A stretch of 64,000 bases of DNA from Takifugu bimaculatus (Eukaryota; Chordata; Actinopteri; Tetraodontiformes; Tetraodontidae): assembly GCA_004026145.2 (NCBI GenBank), contig CP034977.1, positions 3,952,984-4,016,983 of the forward strand. The letters are read 5' to 3'. Both the position numbers and the translations under genes were made by a program. Positions 12,189 to 25,348 of the stretch are shown piece after piece. Each line of letters begins with the position of its first letter. Within the stretch, counting starts at the first letter, position 1. The notes beneath the pieces are model-generated. The model was not told where the DNA came from and made no database searches. It saw nothing but the letters and a program-made list of their open reading frames with translations.

Positions 12189-14278
12189 TTACCCCTGACC
12201 TTGGGATTGTTCTTCGCTTCCTTCTTTACTTCCCTGCCTCAGGCTGAGGTCGTAGCCAGCAACAGTGATGTGACACTGTGGTAACATTTCCTCCAGCAGG
12301 ATAAAGACCAAACCAGGGTTTGCAACCCTGGGGAGGGACGACACATCCAGACGCCGTAATCGTCTGCAACACACCACATTAAAATAGATGAGGTTGACAG
12401 CACTTATCATGTCAAGCGTAGTAGAATAACTCAGATCTGTTGTGTTTAAATACTGACTTGAGATTCCTCAGCGCAGGCAGTCCACCTATTGTAATAAGTG
12501 GACAATGAGAGATGTCCAGTTCTTCCAGAGAGTCCCGGAAAATATGAAGCCCGGCCAAGAACCAGTCGTTGACTTCAGGGCATCCTCGTAACGACAGTGT
12601 TTTGACACAGGTCTGTCCCTCTGAAGTCAGAAAAAAAATGAATCCTTATACTAAATGTTGCCGCTTACAAAAAAAAAAGTGGGGTTGTAAAAATAAGCTG
12701 GAGCCGATTACCCAAGTTGCTCAGTCCTCTGTGATTAATGAGCGTGTAGTTCAGGTTGACCTCCTCCAGAAGGGCATCTTTGTGATTCAAAAAGTCCCAG
12801 CTGAACTTGCCGCGCTGGTCGGAGCTGAACCACTCTGTCCTGGCCAACAAACCTGAGGATACAAGTCATTCATCCATTAAAAGATAAAACAAAGCATCAA
12901 TATTATAGAAGAGGTACCAATAAAAGGCACAAACTTACCTGAATCCTCCCCTCATATTCAAAACATAATATGCTGCCGCTATTTTTCGCCCGTAAAAATG
13001 CTCCGTGTAGGCATAGTAGCTGTAAAAGAAGTAAATAAAAGTAAAAGTATGTATTCGGAGTGATGTTATAATTGGGAAAACTTATTTTTTTTATACCACA
13101 GTTGAAAACCAGAGAGTTTTACTGTGATAAGACGGCCAAAATATGAAAGCAAAGGACTGCAACTCTGTAACTATAGCAACTGCAGGCGCGTTTCATCATG
13201 TTTCTTACGCATTTTTCTTCTGAATCTTGGTCCTCTTCCTCTGCAGCTGCCAGTTCAGCAACATCTCCACATCATAATAACGCTGGGCAAGAAAGAGCAG
13301 AAGCCTCCTGTGCAAAGGAGGTGGTGACACTGAGCTGGAGCTCCACCGTCGCCCAGGGAGCAGGAGCAGGGCGGAGTGCTGGCAACACCGTCGCCCTGGG
13401 AGCAGGAGCAGGGCGGAGCGCTGGCAACACCATCGCAGAGACTAGAACACAGAGAGAGACAGGTGGAAACCTTAGTCATGATCCCTGGCAACACTGGCCA
13501 CAGAGGCTGAAATGGATGATGGAGTTCACCAACTGCTGATGAAAGAACAAAAATCTGCACCAGACCGTTTAAACAATTCTTGAATTTAAAAAAAAAAAGG
13601 CAAAGTTTTTTCTCACGTTCTTTGTGTTGGCTCCGACTTTCTGATGCCGACATTAAAATAGAATAAAAATGTCCGAAACTGCAAAATGTTGACCTGATAT
13701 TTACTAGTGGAAAATCTAGCTATTGACCTGAATCATTAGCTAATATGGTCCAGGGTGGCCCAGACACGGAAAAACTCAATGAAATGTGGATTTTATGCAT
13801 TTTCCCAAATAGAATTCACATTGAATGTGTTACTCAGAATGATGTGCTTCTTTACCTTAACCTTCCCCTTACCTGCCCAACCGGAAGCCAACTTCAGCCT
13901 CAGATAGTACAGCATATACAGTTTAAATTCCATAACATGTAAGCATATGTAACTGAAGATGTTTTTATAGACCCATCTGCCTAATGCCGAAAAAATAATA
14001 GATACGGGCGTCAGGTTAAAAAGCGAAATACAGGACTAGAAATATGGATCAACCACTGCTGTATAAAGATAGCTACCAGAGTGGGTCATTGGTTTAAAAG
14101 GACAATACACTGTTACGAAATGCCACAAAACGAAATAATTCTATGCATGAGGTACATTTATAGCTGGGTAGATGCTTTAATCTCGCAACGGCACAAGCAA
14201 TTACAGACATTAAGCGTAATGTTTAATGAAGAATATTTGGAGGGTAACTTACTCTTACGGATGTCGACATGCTGCCAT
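12189..14278 (-). CDS. dmac2: Distal membrane-arm assembly complex protein 2 (ATP5S-like)
   Basis: Mitochondrial protein required for assembly of the distal membrane arm of respiratory complex I; leucine-rich-repeat relative of ATP synthase factor B. Coding exons joinable in frame: 14259-14278 (MAACRHP), 13209-13307, 12939-13019, 12712-12839, 12458-12620 and 12189-12363, about 221 residues (human 257). Diagnostic stretches are LLLFLAQRYYDVEMLLNWQ, YAYTEHFYGRKIAAAYYVL, TEWFSSDQRGKFSWDFLNH, the LRR-like TLSLRGCPEVNDWFL and LEELDISHCPL, and LRRLDVSSLPRVANPGL with LEEMLPQC near the C-terminus. For exon 12712-12839 only the acceptor after GGCCAG keeps the frame; the upstream CAG at 12853-12855 would break it. 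The N-terminus is uncertain: joining 14259 to 13307 gives a very short leader, so an alternative first exon supplying the mitochondrial presequence is possible. Confidence 0.85.
13348..13431. repeat. Two tandem 42-bp units beside dmac2 exon 2
   Basis: Two near-identical 42-bp units (13348-13389 and 13390-13431) immediately 5' of the dmac2 exon at 13209-13307, in dmac2 orientation. Confidence 0.9.
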
Positions 14279-15102
14279 GGATTAACGGGAAGTCAGGAGG
14301 GACAAAAAGGGTTTTTTTCCACTTTAATGGCAGTAAGTTGTTGTTTCGTACCTGTGGCCGCTAGGTGTCGCTCCAAACACGCTTTTAATGGCTCAGTGGA
14401 CCTGAAATGACCTGAAGCAGCAGGAATCAAAACCATAATACTCTACACATGCATCTATGTCCCGCCAATTTCCTTTATTTTTATTTGCAGTATGATTAAT
14501 GACGTATGAAAATCAATTTCAAGGAGAACTGTCACGTAAGTTATTATGGTCTAATTTGTTCCCTAATTTGTGGTTGTGTTGTTACATGAGTGATGTGAGT
14601 TTTATGCAAGGATGAGTAACATTTTTAAAAGTTTAAAGCCTTTTCGTGTCTACAACAGCCTCCAGGCTTGAGCAACTTCAGCAAGCATTTTTCTGCAAAA
14701 AAGCAGTTCCTCAGATGACATCACATCAAATATTCTCTGGAGGTGTTTAAATTTAGTTTATTTTCCCAGAGGGAGAGTTCATAAACAGTTTCTGAGTCTG
14801 TTTTTAGATATTGGTCTGTCTTTATGATGGAACAGAACCAAAAAAGGTTGAACTCAATCTGTCAGGCTCAAGGAGAAACAAAAGGCTCCTAAAGGCAGCT
14901 GCTCAGCTCACTTCCTCTTAAAATACAAGGACTTCATTCTTATTAATACAGCAAATCAATAAACACCAAGAATTATTATTCCTTCTTCAACCTTTCTGCA
15001 CTTTCTTATTTAATCCGGATCATTTAAAGGAGGAACAAGAGTGCGAGATTGAGACTGAGAGGTCACCTGACAGAGGTGGAAGCAAAACAACAGACAGAGC
15101 AG

Positions 15103-15341
15103 CATCGGTCACGATGCAGCTCCGCATCGGCCACGATGCTGCTCCGCATCGGCCACGATGCTGCTCCCCATCGGCCACGATGCAGCTCCGCATTGGCCAC
15201 GATGCTGCTCCGCATCGGCCACGATGCTGCTCCCCATCGGCCACGATGCTGCTCCCCATCGGCCACGATGCAGCTCCACATCGGCCACGATGCAGAGCAG
15301 CATCAGCCATGACGCAGAGCAGCATCGGCCATGATGCAGCT
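15103..15341. repeat. 22-bp minisatellite
   Basis: About eleven copies of a 22-bp unit (CATCGGCCACGATGCTGCTC plus CG/CC). Because the unit is free of stop codons in most frames, both strands show open reading frames here; these are not genes. Confidence 0.95.
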
Positions 15342-15934
15342 GGCTTTTTCTGGTGTTTCCCTCATGTAAACAGCCGTCGCCCGTCAACAAAAACAACATT
15401 TCCTGTGATCACGGTGGGATTTGTGCTGGATTAAAGCTCCAGTGGGACAGCAGCTCGGCCTGAGCTGGAATCTAACCTGAATTCTCCTTCAACAAACACT
15501 TTCTCTCCATCTTTGGTTGATTCGGTTATCAGCACTGACACGTGCTGAACTAGCTGCTGCGTTTCACTGTCTTTTCCCAGAAATGTGGGTTAAACCCGTC
15601 TCTGCTGAGGCCGGACACACGCTTTCATTAGACGGGAACGTGCCATTAGTTTAAGTCGCTCAACATCCCCGAGGAATCAGATCAGGAATTCTACTGGGGC
15701 ACCTGATCACGGTTAGAAAAATCACTGCAAATGCGTTTGCTGCTCTGCAGCTGTTACAGGGATGAGAAGCTTGGGCGGAGCGGCCCAGATCACGTTACTG
15801 GTGAGGTGAAGAACCGGGCCGGCGGAGTCAAGAGTGAGTGGCAGCGGGAATAATCGGATCGATCAGGAAACAGTTGGTGGGAAAGGGTTCTTACAGGACC
15901 GGAATTCTAATGAGAGTGGAGGGAAAAACCTGCC

Positions 15935-15937
<3 letters not shown>

Positions 15938-16005
<68 letters not shown>
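15938..16005. repeat. (GT)n microsatellite, slightly interrupted
   Basis: GT run with two GC interruptions. Confidence 0.95.
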
Positions 16006-16130
16006 GTGCTCAGAGTGTCACACATTGAGATTGATGATACTGTGATCTGTTTGATCTTTTCAAATCAAGTATTCTGCCGCCGTGGATGGAAAAACCTCCA
16101 TAAATGAATCTCTATCAAGCTGATGTGACA

Positions 16131-16132
16131 GT

Positions 16133-16183
<51 letters not shown>

Positions 16184-16186
16184 TTT
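16131..16186. repeat. (TTTA)n tetranucleotide microsatellite
   Basis: Perfect TTTA repeats. Confidence 0.96.
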
Positions 16187-16527
16187 CCCTGTCAGCCCCC
16201 CAAAAACATGCATCCCGTCTTTAGATTAAAAAGTGATTTCCTTTGAACTTTGTCTTCCTGAGGGCAAACTGGACCTATTTCAGTTCTTCTCTCTGTAGGA
16301 AAAGCCCCATATGTTCATTTCTACTCATGAATTTTTGATTTTTATTGCGTCAATATTGGTTTTTGAAGAGCAAACGCTAAAGCCCACCAACGCGGTAAAC
16401 CCGGGCGTATTTGTGAATAATTAATTTCAGTTCTTTCTCATTCATACAAACGGATCCGCCCAGAGGTTTTAGTCTGAGATTACTAACGATCATGTTGTGT
16501 TCCTGCTGCTCCAGGAGAGATCCATTC

Positions 16528-16576
16528 AGGAATTCATCACATGAATTCATCACATGAATTCATCACATGAATTCAT
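16528..16576. repeat. Short tandem repeat, GAATTCATCACAT
   Basis: Three complete 13-bp units and the start of a fourth (GAATTCATC); each contains an EcoRI-type GAATTC palindrome. Confidence 0.9.
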
Positions 16577-17725
16577 CGTTGTGTTGAACGCAAAAACAGG
16601 CCGAATTGTGTCATTTCATACCTCTTCACCACGTTCTCTGGTTTAATGGAGCTTTAGTGCTTATAATGTGCCTTTAATGTTTTATCATTAATGTTTAATA
16701 ATAGCAGTGGCCCAAATGTTCCCCTCTGTCGTTTATCTTCCTTGTGTTGCTTCATTTCGCTGCTCTTTTGGAGTCTCAGTTCCTCCTTTGTTGCCAGCAG
16801 CAGAGGCAGAAGCAGCAGCTCGCTTCATTATTCACCAGCATTTGCAGGAGAGTCTTTCTTTTATTTCAGAAGTGGTGAAAAGGCAAACGTGGCTCCACGT
16901 CCTTGTTAGCAGATAAAGCCTGAGGTTCGCTAACGGCCGCTCCCGCGCGGCTCCTCACGTCTCGTCGTGAGCTGCAGGAAGTGAAGCCCCTGCGGGACAC
17001 CCATTAGCCACTCATTGTGTTGCTCTTCCTCCCTCCTTCCTCCACCTCCTGGTTTCTGGAGCGATGCTGTGAGGGCCCACACGTGCACGCACAAGCCGCT
17101 GAGCGCTAGCGGCCGCCGGGTTGTTTGTTTTGATCAGCTCCAGTAAGGCCAGAGCAGTGCGTAAATCTCTTCTGTCCTGGCAGAGAAGTCGTTAGCGGGT
17201 GGCTGAGGGGCTGTCACCGAGAGGGCAACTGGGGGGCAGCACATGACGGGTAAACAAAAGGAGGGAGGATATTGTTTACAGTTTGACCTACATAGAGGTT
17301 TAAATCAATTGTACATAAACCGTGTAATGTGCAACGCTTGGCTAAGTGCAGAACATCAAGCTAAGCTAATTGCACCAACCTGTCTGTATCCTCGCAGGAC
17401 GATTCAGGTGATCTGTATCTTTGCTACATTTGTCCCGAGTGTATGTCCACAATAGCACACCATTATCACCTCGTTATCTTTCTTTTCCACATATTTGTGC
17501 TCGGTTCTTACTGGGAAGAAATTAATTGCCATGGCGACAAACGGCACGTCAACTCGACACACACTGTGCAATTAAAAAGCGCCATTATCTTGCCGGGAGA
17601 CGTCAGTCAGAAGGGCCGCGTTCGCCGAAAATAGCTGAAGCTATACAGTATTGGTGAGGAAGGGGTCATATCAGGAATTAAAAGTTGCTGCTCCCTGCTG
17701 TGAATCCTGAAAAGTGCCGATGCTG

Positions 17726-17731
17726 ACACAC

Positions 17732-17781
<50 letters not shown>
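17726..17781. repeat. (CA)n microsatellite
   Basis: CA run with one CG interruption. Confidence 0.95.
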
Positions 17782-17783
<2 letters not shown>

Positions 17784-18444
17784 CTGGACTAAACACTCCT
17801 CCAGTATTAGATTTACTAAATTAATAATTCTCTCTTGTCCTCATGTTGAAAGAGCTTTCTACATCTCGTCTGGAAGGAGCAACTGTACTTCCTGTACGAG
17901 CGTTCCCATTAGGTCGTGGGGAGTTTCCAAAGTGTCGGCTTCATGGCACCAAATGAATTATGCAGAGGAAATAAAAGGCTTTTTTCTGCACAGCGGCGAT
18001 GTGAGCGGCGAGACATCAGATGTGGGTTGTAACCTCCGAACGTGCGCTTGAACGGGTCCACAAATGCAGGATGATACCTTGTTGTGATGAGTCACTCCAG
18101 TAAATGAAGCAAATGCCTGCAGAATAATGCAGCTGCGTCTGCATAGAAATAGAAATACAGTCGCTAATTAAGGGCTAAGAAATTATGCATGCCAGTCATT
18201 TTGTATTCTGTCACAATTTTCTATTTTTGTTCGTTCTTTTGTCATTATCGCCACAATTCCTCTTTAACCTCTCCTCTTTTCTTCTCTTTGCTCTGAACTC
18301 TCTCTCTCTCTGTTCCCCCTCTTTCTGTGGTTATTTCATGTATAAATTCAGCTCCGGCTTTATCAGTTCACGCCTCCCTCTAATCTCTCCCTCTCCACGC
18401 CAGCAGAATATTGAGCTGGGCTTGTGGTGGTGATACGTGGATTC

Positions 18445-18497
18445 ACACACGCACGCAGACACACACACACACACACACACGCAGACACACACACACG
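18445..18497. repeat. (CA)n-rich compound microsatellite
   Basis: CA runs interrupted by GCAGA and GCACG. Confidence 0.9.
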
Positions 18498-21342
18498 TGC
18501 ACATTCAGTAACATGTGAATGCATGTCACAAATGGGGGGAAAGCACGGCAGATTGAGAAGGACCCCAAGACTGAGCTTTAAATCAGGAATAACTAATTAT
18601 GTTTTGGTAGTTTGAACACGCCGACGTCCATCACAACCCTGTCAGGCGCCGCTGCCCAGCAGGGCGCCACCGCCACCGCCGCCGCCCAGCAGGGCGCCGC
18701 TGCCGCAGCTTCATCACGCTGATAATGGACTCCAGGTTGTGTGTCGATGATGAAACAACCTGTTCTAATCTGCCTGATAAAAGAGGAATTAGGAATTTTG
18801 TGTCATTTATAGAACGAGTTATCTTAATTGATGTTTTGTTGTTGTTTTTGAACCGAGTTAAGTTAACCAGTAGCTAGTTATGGATTTATTTGTCTATATA
18901 AGTGCTGACTAACTTACAGCGTCCATGGGAGGAACCGTGGGAGGAACCTGAGCCGTTACCGTGCAGGGTGTTCACCCTCGTTCAGATCAGATCTGGTCCC
19001 ACTGGCTGGAGGTGACGTCAATAAAAGGCCTCAGAGCAAAAGTTGGGTTTTTAAATAACGCCGGCACCTCCACACTGGTGCTCTGCCTCTACACAGCAGC
19101 ACAGCAGGGTGGAACGCAGCTGCAGTGGGGGGGTGCTGAATGGGACCAGTCACTTAGCAAACTGTAACAATAACAGTGGCGTGTCAGTTTTTGGGGCTCA
19201 TTAACCCACCCAAATCAAAGTATTAAGCTCATTACAGCAGCTGCAGCTGTGTTTTCTATGCAATGACAGCAAAGAGCATCCTGGGGGGCAAATGTGGCTC
19301 TGCAGCAGCACCATTTAGTCATTTAACATTTGCTCTTCTGCCTCCGAAGCTCTGGAGAAAATGTTGATGCGATGCGTCACTCGTTAACGTGCTGCCAACT
19401 TGATACTCACGTCCCACATTAAGGTCATTCAGTCACCCGGCGCCTGCGTCAGGTGTGTTCATGGTCCCGTGTGAGCGTGATTCCCCCTTTATTCCGCGAT
19501 TGGAGGTTTGGATTTTATTGGTTTCATTTCTAAACCTCCCCTCTCCCTCTCTCTCCCCCCTTCTCTCTGAGTTAATGGAACCAGATCTTGATCAGGATGA
19601 AAAATCTTCCCGCTCCCATAAAATGTGATGCAATTTTTCAGGGTCCTTATTTCCCCCGAATCATCATATCTGCGCGCTTCCTTCAGGCATTATCTTTAGC
19701 TCCTCTTCCTCTGCTCATTTATTCCCCTGACATGTCTTTCCAATGCCTCTCTCACCCAGCCATCCATCCAGGCAGCTCAACCTCACTCATCTGCCTCCCC
19801 CTCGTCTTCATCCCTCCAGCGTTCCATATCAGATTCCTGGGAAATCCCAGGCTCTTATTCTGAGTAATAACACAAACATGCTTAAAAATTGACAAGCCTC
19901 TCGCTGGCTGCCCTCTTCCCCTCCTCACACTCCTTCAGCCACGCTTGCCGTCAGATCCTGCTTCATCACGCCGAAGCACCGAGGTTGAAAGCTAATTAAC
20001 GGAGCTCATGCTTAATATGTCCTCGGCCATGATTTTCCCATCAAGTGAGCCTGACAGCAGAATGGAAGCAACACATACTGCAGCTGTCAGCCTCAGCCCT
20101 CATCTTCCACATCATCTCCCACTGTGCTCCATTATCCGCCTGTCACCTCCATCTGCCCTTCCCATTCCTTCCAGCTTTGGAGGTTGCATAATTTCCGTCA
20201 ATATACTTGAACTTTATTATTTCTAGCTTTTGATTTCATGGCTGCGCATGAAATCGGTCCGTCTCCGCCTCCTCTGAGTGCTCTGCGAGCGCTCGATGCA
20301 ACTGAATATTTGGTGACGGCTCCAACGTTGCAGCCCAGAAGAGGCCAGATCTTCATTTCCTGGCCTGCCTGACACGTGCCACAAGATGCTGAATGTAGCA
20401 TTAGCATTAGCAACAATGCAAACGCTGCTCCTTATGTCTTTATTTCAAATGCAGATCCTGGAGATCTCCCAGCCGGTCGTTTACTCATGTTCACCTGTGT
20501 GACAGCTGAGGTCAAACAAGCACCAAATCAGGATCTGGCACCTTTGCAGCGAACACAGCCGACTCTCTCAAACATGCGTTAATGTGCTGTGATTTAAGGT
20601 GAATCATTAAATTAAACAAGGCTGCTCATCGTAGTTAGAGGAAACACAGCCTTTAAACTGACTCCATCAGTGTAACTTCAGCAATAATCTCCAAATGTGT
20701 GTTTCCCACCTGTAGGAGGTGGACCTGCCTTGTAGCTAACACCAACACGTCGCTCCCTCTCTCCTTAGCCAACATCTCTCACCTTTGTGTGATACAAATA
20801 AACTTCATTTCCAGATGCATCTACCACCAATAACTTCTAAAGTGAAAACACTGGCAGAACATGGAAAGATTCCTTTACGTGCACCAGCAGATCTCTGGAG
20901 GGTCTCTGAGTCCAGTTGAGCCTCACACAAACCCCATTGGGATTCCTCCCAGTTCGTCTCAACATTCAGAGGTTTTTAATCTCCTGAAGAGGCAGCTGTC
21001 TCATCGGTCTATTTTTACCTCCATCAACCTAAAGTGAGGTCATTATTTATGTCGTGAATCTGCAGTAGATTTAAATTCAGACGGTGTGAGATGAAGGCGT
21101 TTGAGACGTCAGCACATTTATGCTTACTGAGCGTAAAACACCTTCGCTGATGCGTTAAATGAAATGAAAGGAAAGTAAATTAATAAATTCAATCAATACT
21201 ATTCATGACGTGTATTGTTTTACTTCCTCTTTTAGACCACATTAGCTAGAGGAGCGCGGCCATTTCCTGGAGCCTCAAGGTCTCACCAGCTGCTGTTTAA
21301 GGAGTTTAAGACTTTTAGAAATTAACATCAGCGCCTCATCAG

Positions 21343-21386
21343 CTGGGGGTGGGGGTGGGGGGGGGGCGTGGGGTGGGGGGGGGGGG
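21343..21386. repeat. Poly-G tract
   Basis: G runs separated by single T or CGT, including a run of more than ten G. Sequencing errors are likely here. Confidence 0.9.
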
Positions 21387-21518
21387 TCTGAGACGAGAAT
21401 CTGGCCCCTCCCCGATGGGCCGGCTCACCTTCAACAGAGCGCTGATGATTCTGGGAAAGTGTTGATCTCTTGGTGATGAGGTGAAACGCAGAGCGTCCCT
21501 GCAGATGGATCCTTTATT

Positions 21519-21520
<2 letters not shown>

Positions 21521-21581
<61 letters not shown>
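21521..21581. repeat. (GT)n microsatellite
   Basis: Perfect GT run of about 60 bases. Confidence 0.97.
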
Positions 21582-21584
<3 letters not shown>

Positions 21585-23091
21585 CCTGTCCTCTGAAAGC
21601 ACTTAGCAGACATGCAGTCCTACACAGACCTCCTGTCTAATGTCCACCAGTCATCTGTTCCTGTGCATTATGTAATAATGTTTTATTTAGAAAGAGTTTT
21701 ATTTAAAAACTGGGCTCTGGATTTGATCTCAGTCGCATTTTAACTATGACAGCGATGAAGAATAGAGGAACATCGTCCCCTTTAAAGAAAGACGGGGATT
21801 TTTTAACATCTGAGAGAAAAGAACGCTCCTGAAGAGACGATCCAACTTTCTCCATCAGCGCTGAAATTAAAATAAGCTCTGCATTAAATAGCCGAGAGAT
21901 CTTCTGTATTAAAGCAGATTTTAAATGTGCGTTAACTTGTAGATCCCTTTATCAGTTAAAGGTACTGTAATTAAAACTAATGTCAGACTGAATTTGATTC
22001 CGTCTTCACATTCGTGACTTTAACACTGTAGAATCAGAGCTGGGGACGTTCACAGATGCTGCTTTAAAGGTCGTGTCAGGTCCAATATGCTGTGTTGGTG
22101 CACTAAAACCTGCCGTTTGGAGCCTCTGTAATAACACGAAGGTCAAAGAAGAGCACTTCATCAAACTTTCTCCCTTTATTTGCAATATAATTATCGCGCT
22201 GCGCCGCATTTATCAGGAAGCAAATGTAAGATTGAAAAAAAACCAAACATAAAAAGGGTCTGAAGAAACACGTGACATATTCAGTCACAGCGCTTCCTCG
22301 TGAGAGCCGCCGGTACCGTAAGAGCCTCCGACGTCCCGGCCCCCTGCTCTGTTTACGCTGATGTTCCTGGGGAACAGGATGTGCTCCTCCACATCAGCCC
22401 TGCTGCTGCTGCTAGCATCAAATAGCCGCTGAGTTTATTGGGAATCCTTTGCTGTGTTTCAACAACTGAAATCAAGCACGCGCCAGACGCATGTTGGATC
22501 CCTGTCACGCTCTCGTGCGCAGGACTTTGGCTCCCATTACAGGATCAGCTCTGAGTCTCAACGCAAACATAAAACAGCTCAGAATTTCTAGGCAGTGAAA
22601 GCGTCTAAAAACCGCTGAACTGCACAAAACTGTAAAAAGGGCGGGTTCTTGATAGGTTCCTGGGCGGTTCTGAATGGTTCCTGGGCGGTTCCGAATGGTT
22701 CCTGGGCGATTCTCTCATCCATCATGAAGCCATAAAGTCCAGGGCAGAGCCTTGAGCTGGGTCATCAGAACTGAGGTGTCCCCATAAAGGCCCATAAATG
22801 ATTAAATCACACTCTGACCACAGTCTATAAACGTCTATATCACACAAGGATTTCCAAAGATTGGCGGGAAAAAGCTTTAAAATCGCTTCTTATCCGATCT
22901 TAGAGGACCTGCTACTGCCTGGACGTGTTCTGAGATACGTGTCAGAGCTGAGATTTCCTCTCAAGTGTGACGTCGCTGCACGCTGGCGCTACTGTATGTG
23001 CGCTTGGATGGCGTGAGCACGAGGTGACAGGTTGAGGAGCCCACCAGACATTGCCCCGACACTGTATCATGTCACCAGCTGACCTGTGTGA

Positions 23092-23094
<3 letters not shown>

Positions 23095-23129
<35 letters not shown>
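23095..23129. repeat. (GT)n microsatellite
   Basis: Perfect GT run. Confidence 0.95.
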
Positions 23130-23131
<2 letters not shown>

Positions 23132-25296
23132 CTGTAGGGTGGATCCCCGTAATTAGTGCGCTGCGTGTGCATCCCCCTTGTTGGTTCGGAATGACGGTCA
23201 AGGAGGGCGCCGCGGAGGACTGGTGTTTGATTGGCACGTGCTGCCGAGATCTGCTCCTTCCTGTTAGGGAACGCATCACTTCCTCTCCCCCTGCCCAGAG
23301 CTACTGCCTCGCCATCTCACGATCACTCTGACACGATTTCCTCTCCTCTCCTTATTTTTTTTCCATCGTCCTCGTCTTCTCATGACTTACTGTCCTTCTT
23401 ACTTTGTCCCTTCATAGGCTCGCTATCCAGTCGTGGTGTCTCCTGAATCTCTGCTCTTACTGGACTCTTTTTAAACGTGCCTCTATATTTCCTTCCACTG
23501 CCAGCGTGCTGCTTCCTTCCCCTGAGCCGGTGTCCATTTGTCTTCCTCCATTTGAACCCTCAGAAGGCCACTTTTGCTTTAACAGCTCGACAGCCGCTTC
23601 GTCTTCCTAAATGAAGCATTTTTTCACCCCTTTCTCACCCTCCACCTCTTCACGTCTCCCTCCCGAAATGATTTCACTTTCCATTTCGGCTCCTTCTTCA
23701 GACCCTAAGCACCCCCACCTCCCCCTTCCTCCCTCGCTTTTTCACCCTCTTCCTCCTCAGCTGCTCTCCCTGAAGACAGAGCAGATGCAGCCAGGCAGAA
23801 CAGCCAGAATGTTACCATGTTCTCTTACTCCGGCTCCCCTCTTCCACTCCGCCGTTCCCTTTTGCCCATCCCAACCTTCCATGGAAACCCACTGTCTTCA
23901 TTTCAGCAGTGTAATTCTCTCTTTTACGTTTATAGGATTTAAAACAATATTTAATATCAACAGTCTGCTTCGGCGTTCCTTCATTCCTTAAATTCTCCTC
24001 CAGGCTTTTCCCTCGGCCGGGCTCCCTAACTCTCCCCTCCTTACTAAATCTTGCCCTGGGCCATGCATGTTTATTCTTCCTCTGTCTTTCTCTGGTCCCT
24101 TTGTGTCCACTCGTCTCATACATCAACAGTCACAGGCAAAAAATCCTTCTTAGGACAAATGTCAGCCTCATTTAGCCCATATGGGATCACATATAATATA
24201 TATATAAATTAGAAAAATATGTTAATCTGTGTAAAAGTAAGAGACAAAAATGCTTCCTGAAGTCCAGACTCGTGCACGCTGGCTGCAACATGTGCTGGTT
24301 TGTTATTAGTCTGCCTCTGTTAATTCTTTTCAAGGTCACTTAAAAGACAATATTTTATCCCACCCACATCATCACGACACTAATGAGTGTTTTGTTAAAA
24401 CCGTGTAAGTGTCTTAAGAACATTAACGACATTCATTAACATCAGAAGAGTTACGACTGAAGGCTAAAAATACGACTCTCCATGAAGGACACCGCTTCCC
24501 AGCATGACTCATGCCCGTTGCCGCTGGAAACGTATTCGCTGGAACCTTGGCTATGAATGACCATGGCTAGTTCTGTGTGCAGCACTCCAACAACGAGACT
24601 CAATTATTTGCTCACAAGTTTTGATGCTACAAGATGTTCCAGAGCTGAGACGCCACAGTCTGCAATCACTCAAGTGGTGATAAGATTTGGTGGAGATGTT
24701 CGGCTTTTCCTGCCTATTATGGTTCTGCTGCTCTCAGCTAGCTTGCGTGTGTGTTGATTATAAATTCTGCCCTGACAAGTTGCTAAGGCTGCCCACACAA
24801 TTGGAAACAAATACAGCTGTTTGCTGTGTGATGAAGCAATAAATGTCCAAGATAGAGATAAAATACAGCTCTCGTCTCTGGTTGTTTGAGCTAAAGTGCT
24901 ACAAGTAGCTGGGAGTTCCTTCGGTCCATATTACGTTTCATATACGCACAGCAATGGGGGATTCATTTGGACCAGCCCATAAGGAGATGAAAGAAATCAA
25001 GGAGTTGAGCTTTGATTTAAGGCCCACTGGAAAATGAGACGATGAACTGGGACTCGAGCGGCTCAGTGGAAAATGTCACCTTCATTCTGGCTGTTCACAG
25101 ACTCGTCCTCAGTCATGGACGAGAGTGGTGCTGTTCAAACGTGTGTATACGTGTGTGTTTCTGTACTGTTCGTTTGTGTCCCTGCTTTATATAGCATTAA
25201 ATGTGTGACAAATTTCATGTCTTTGGTAGAAAATAAAGCATTAGTAGCTAGAACTGTGGCCATAATTAACATGATTCAGTGGTTCAGAAGAGACCC

Positions 25297-25348
25297 CCGG
25301 CCTGGCCCGGCCTGGCCCGGCCCGGCCTGGCCCCGGCCCGGCCCGGCT
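25297..25348. repeat. GGCCTGGCCC short tandem repeat
   Basis: Five- and ten-base CCGGC/CTGGC units in tandem, entirely G/C with a few T. Confidence 0.85.

Noticed and set aside
12840..12852. Upstream acceptor (CCTCAG) for the dmac2 exon
   Set aside because: It shifts the frame relative to the preceding exon; the acceptor after GGCCAG keeps the family reading frame.
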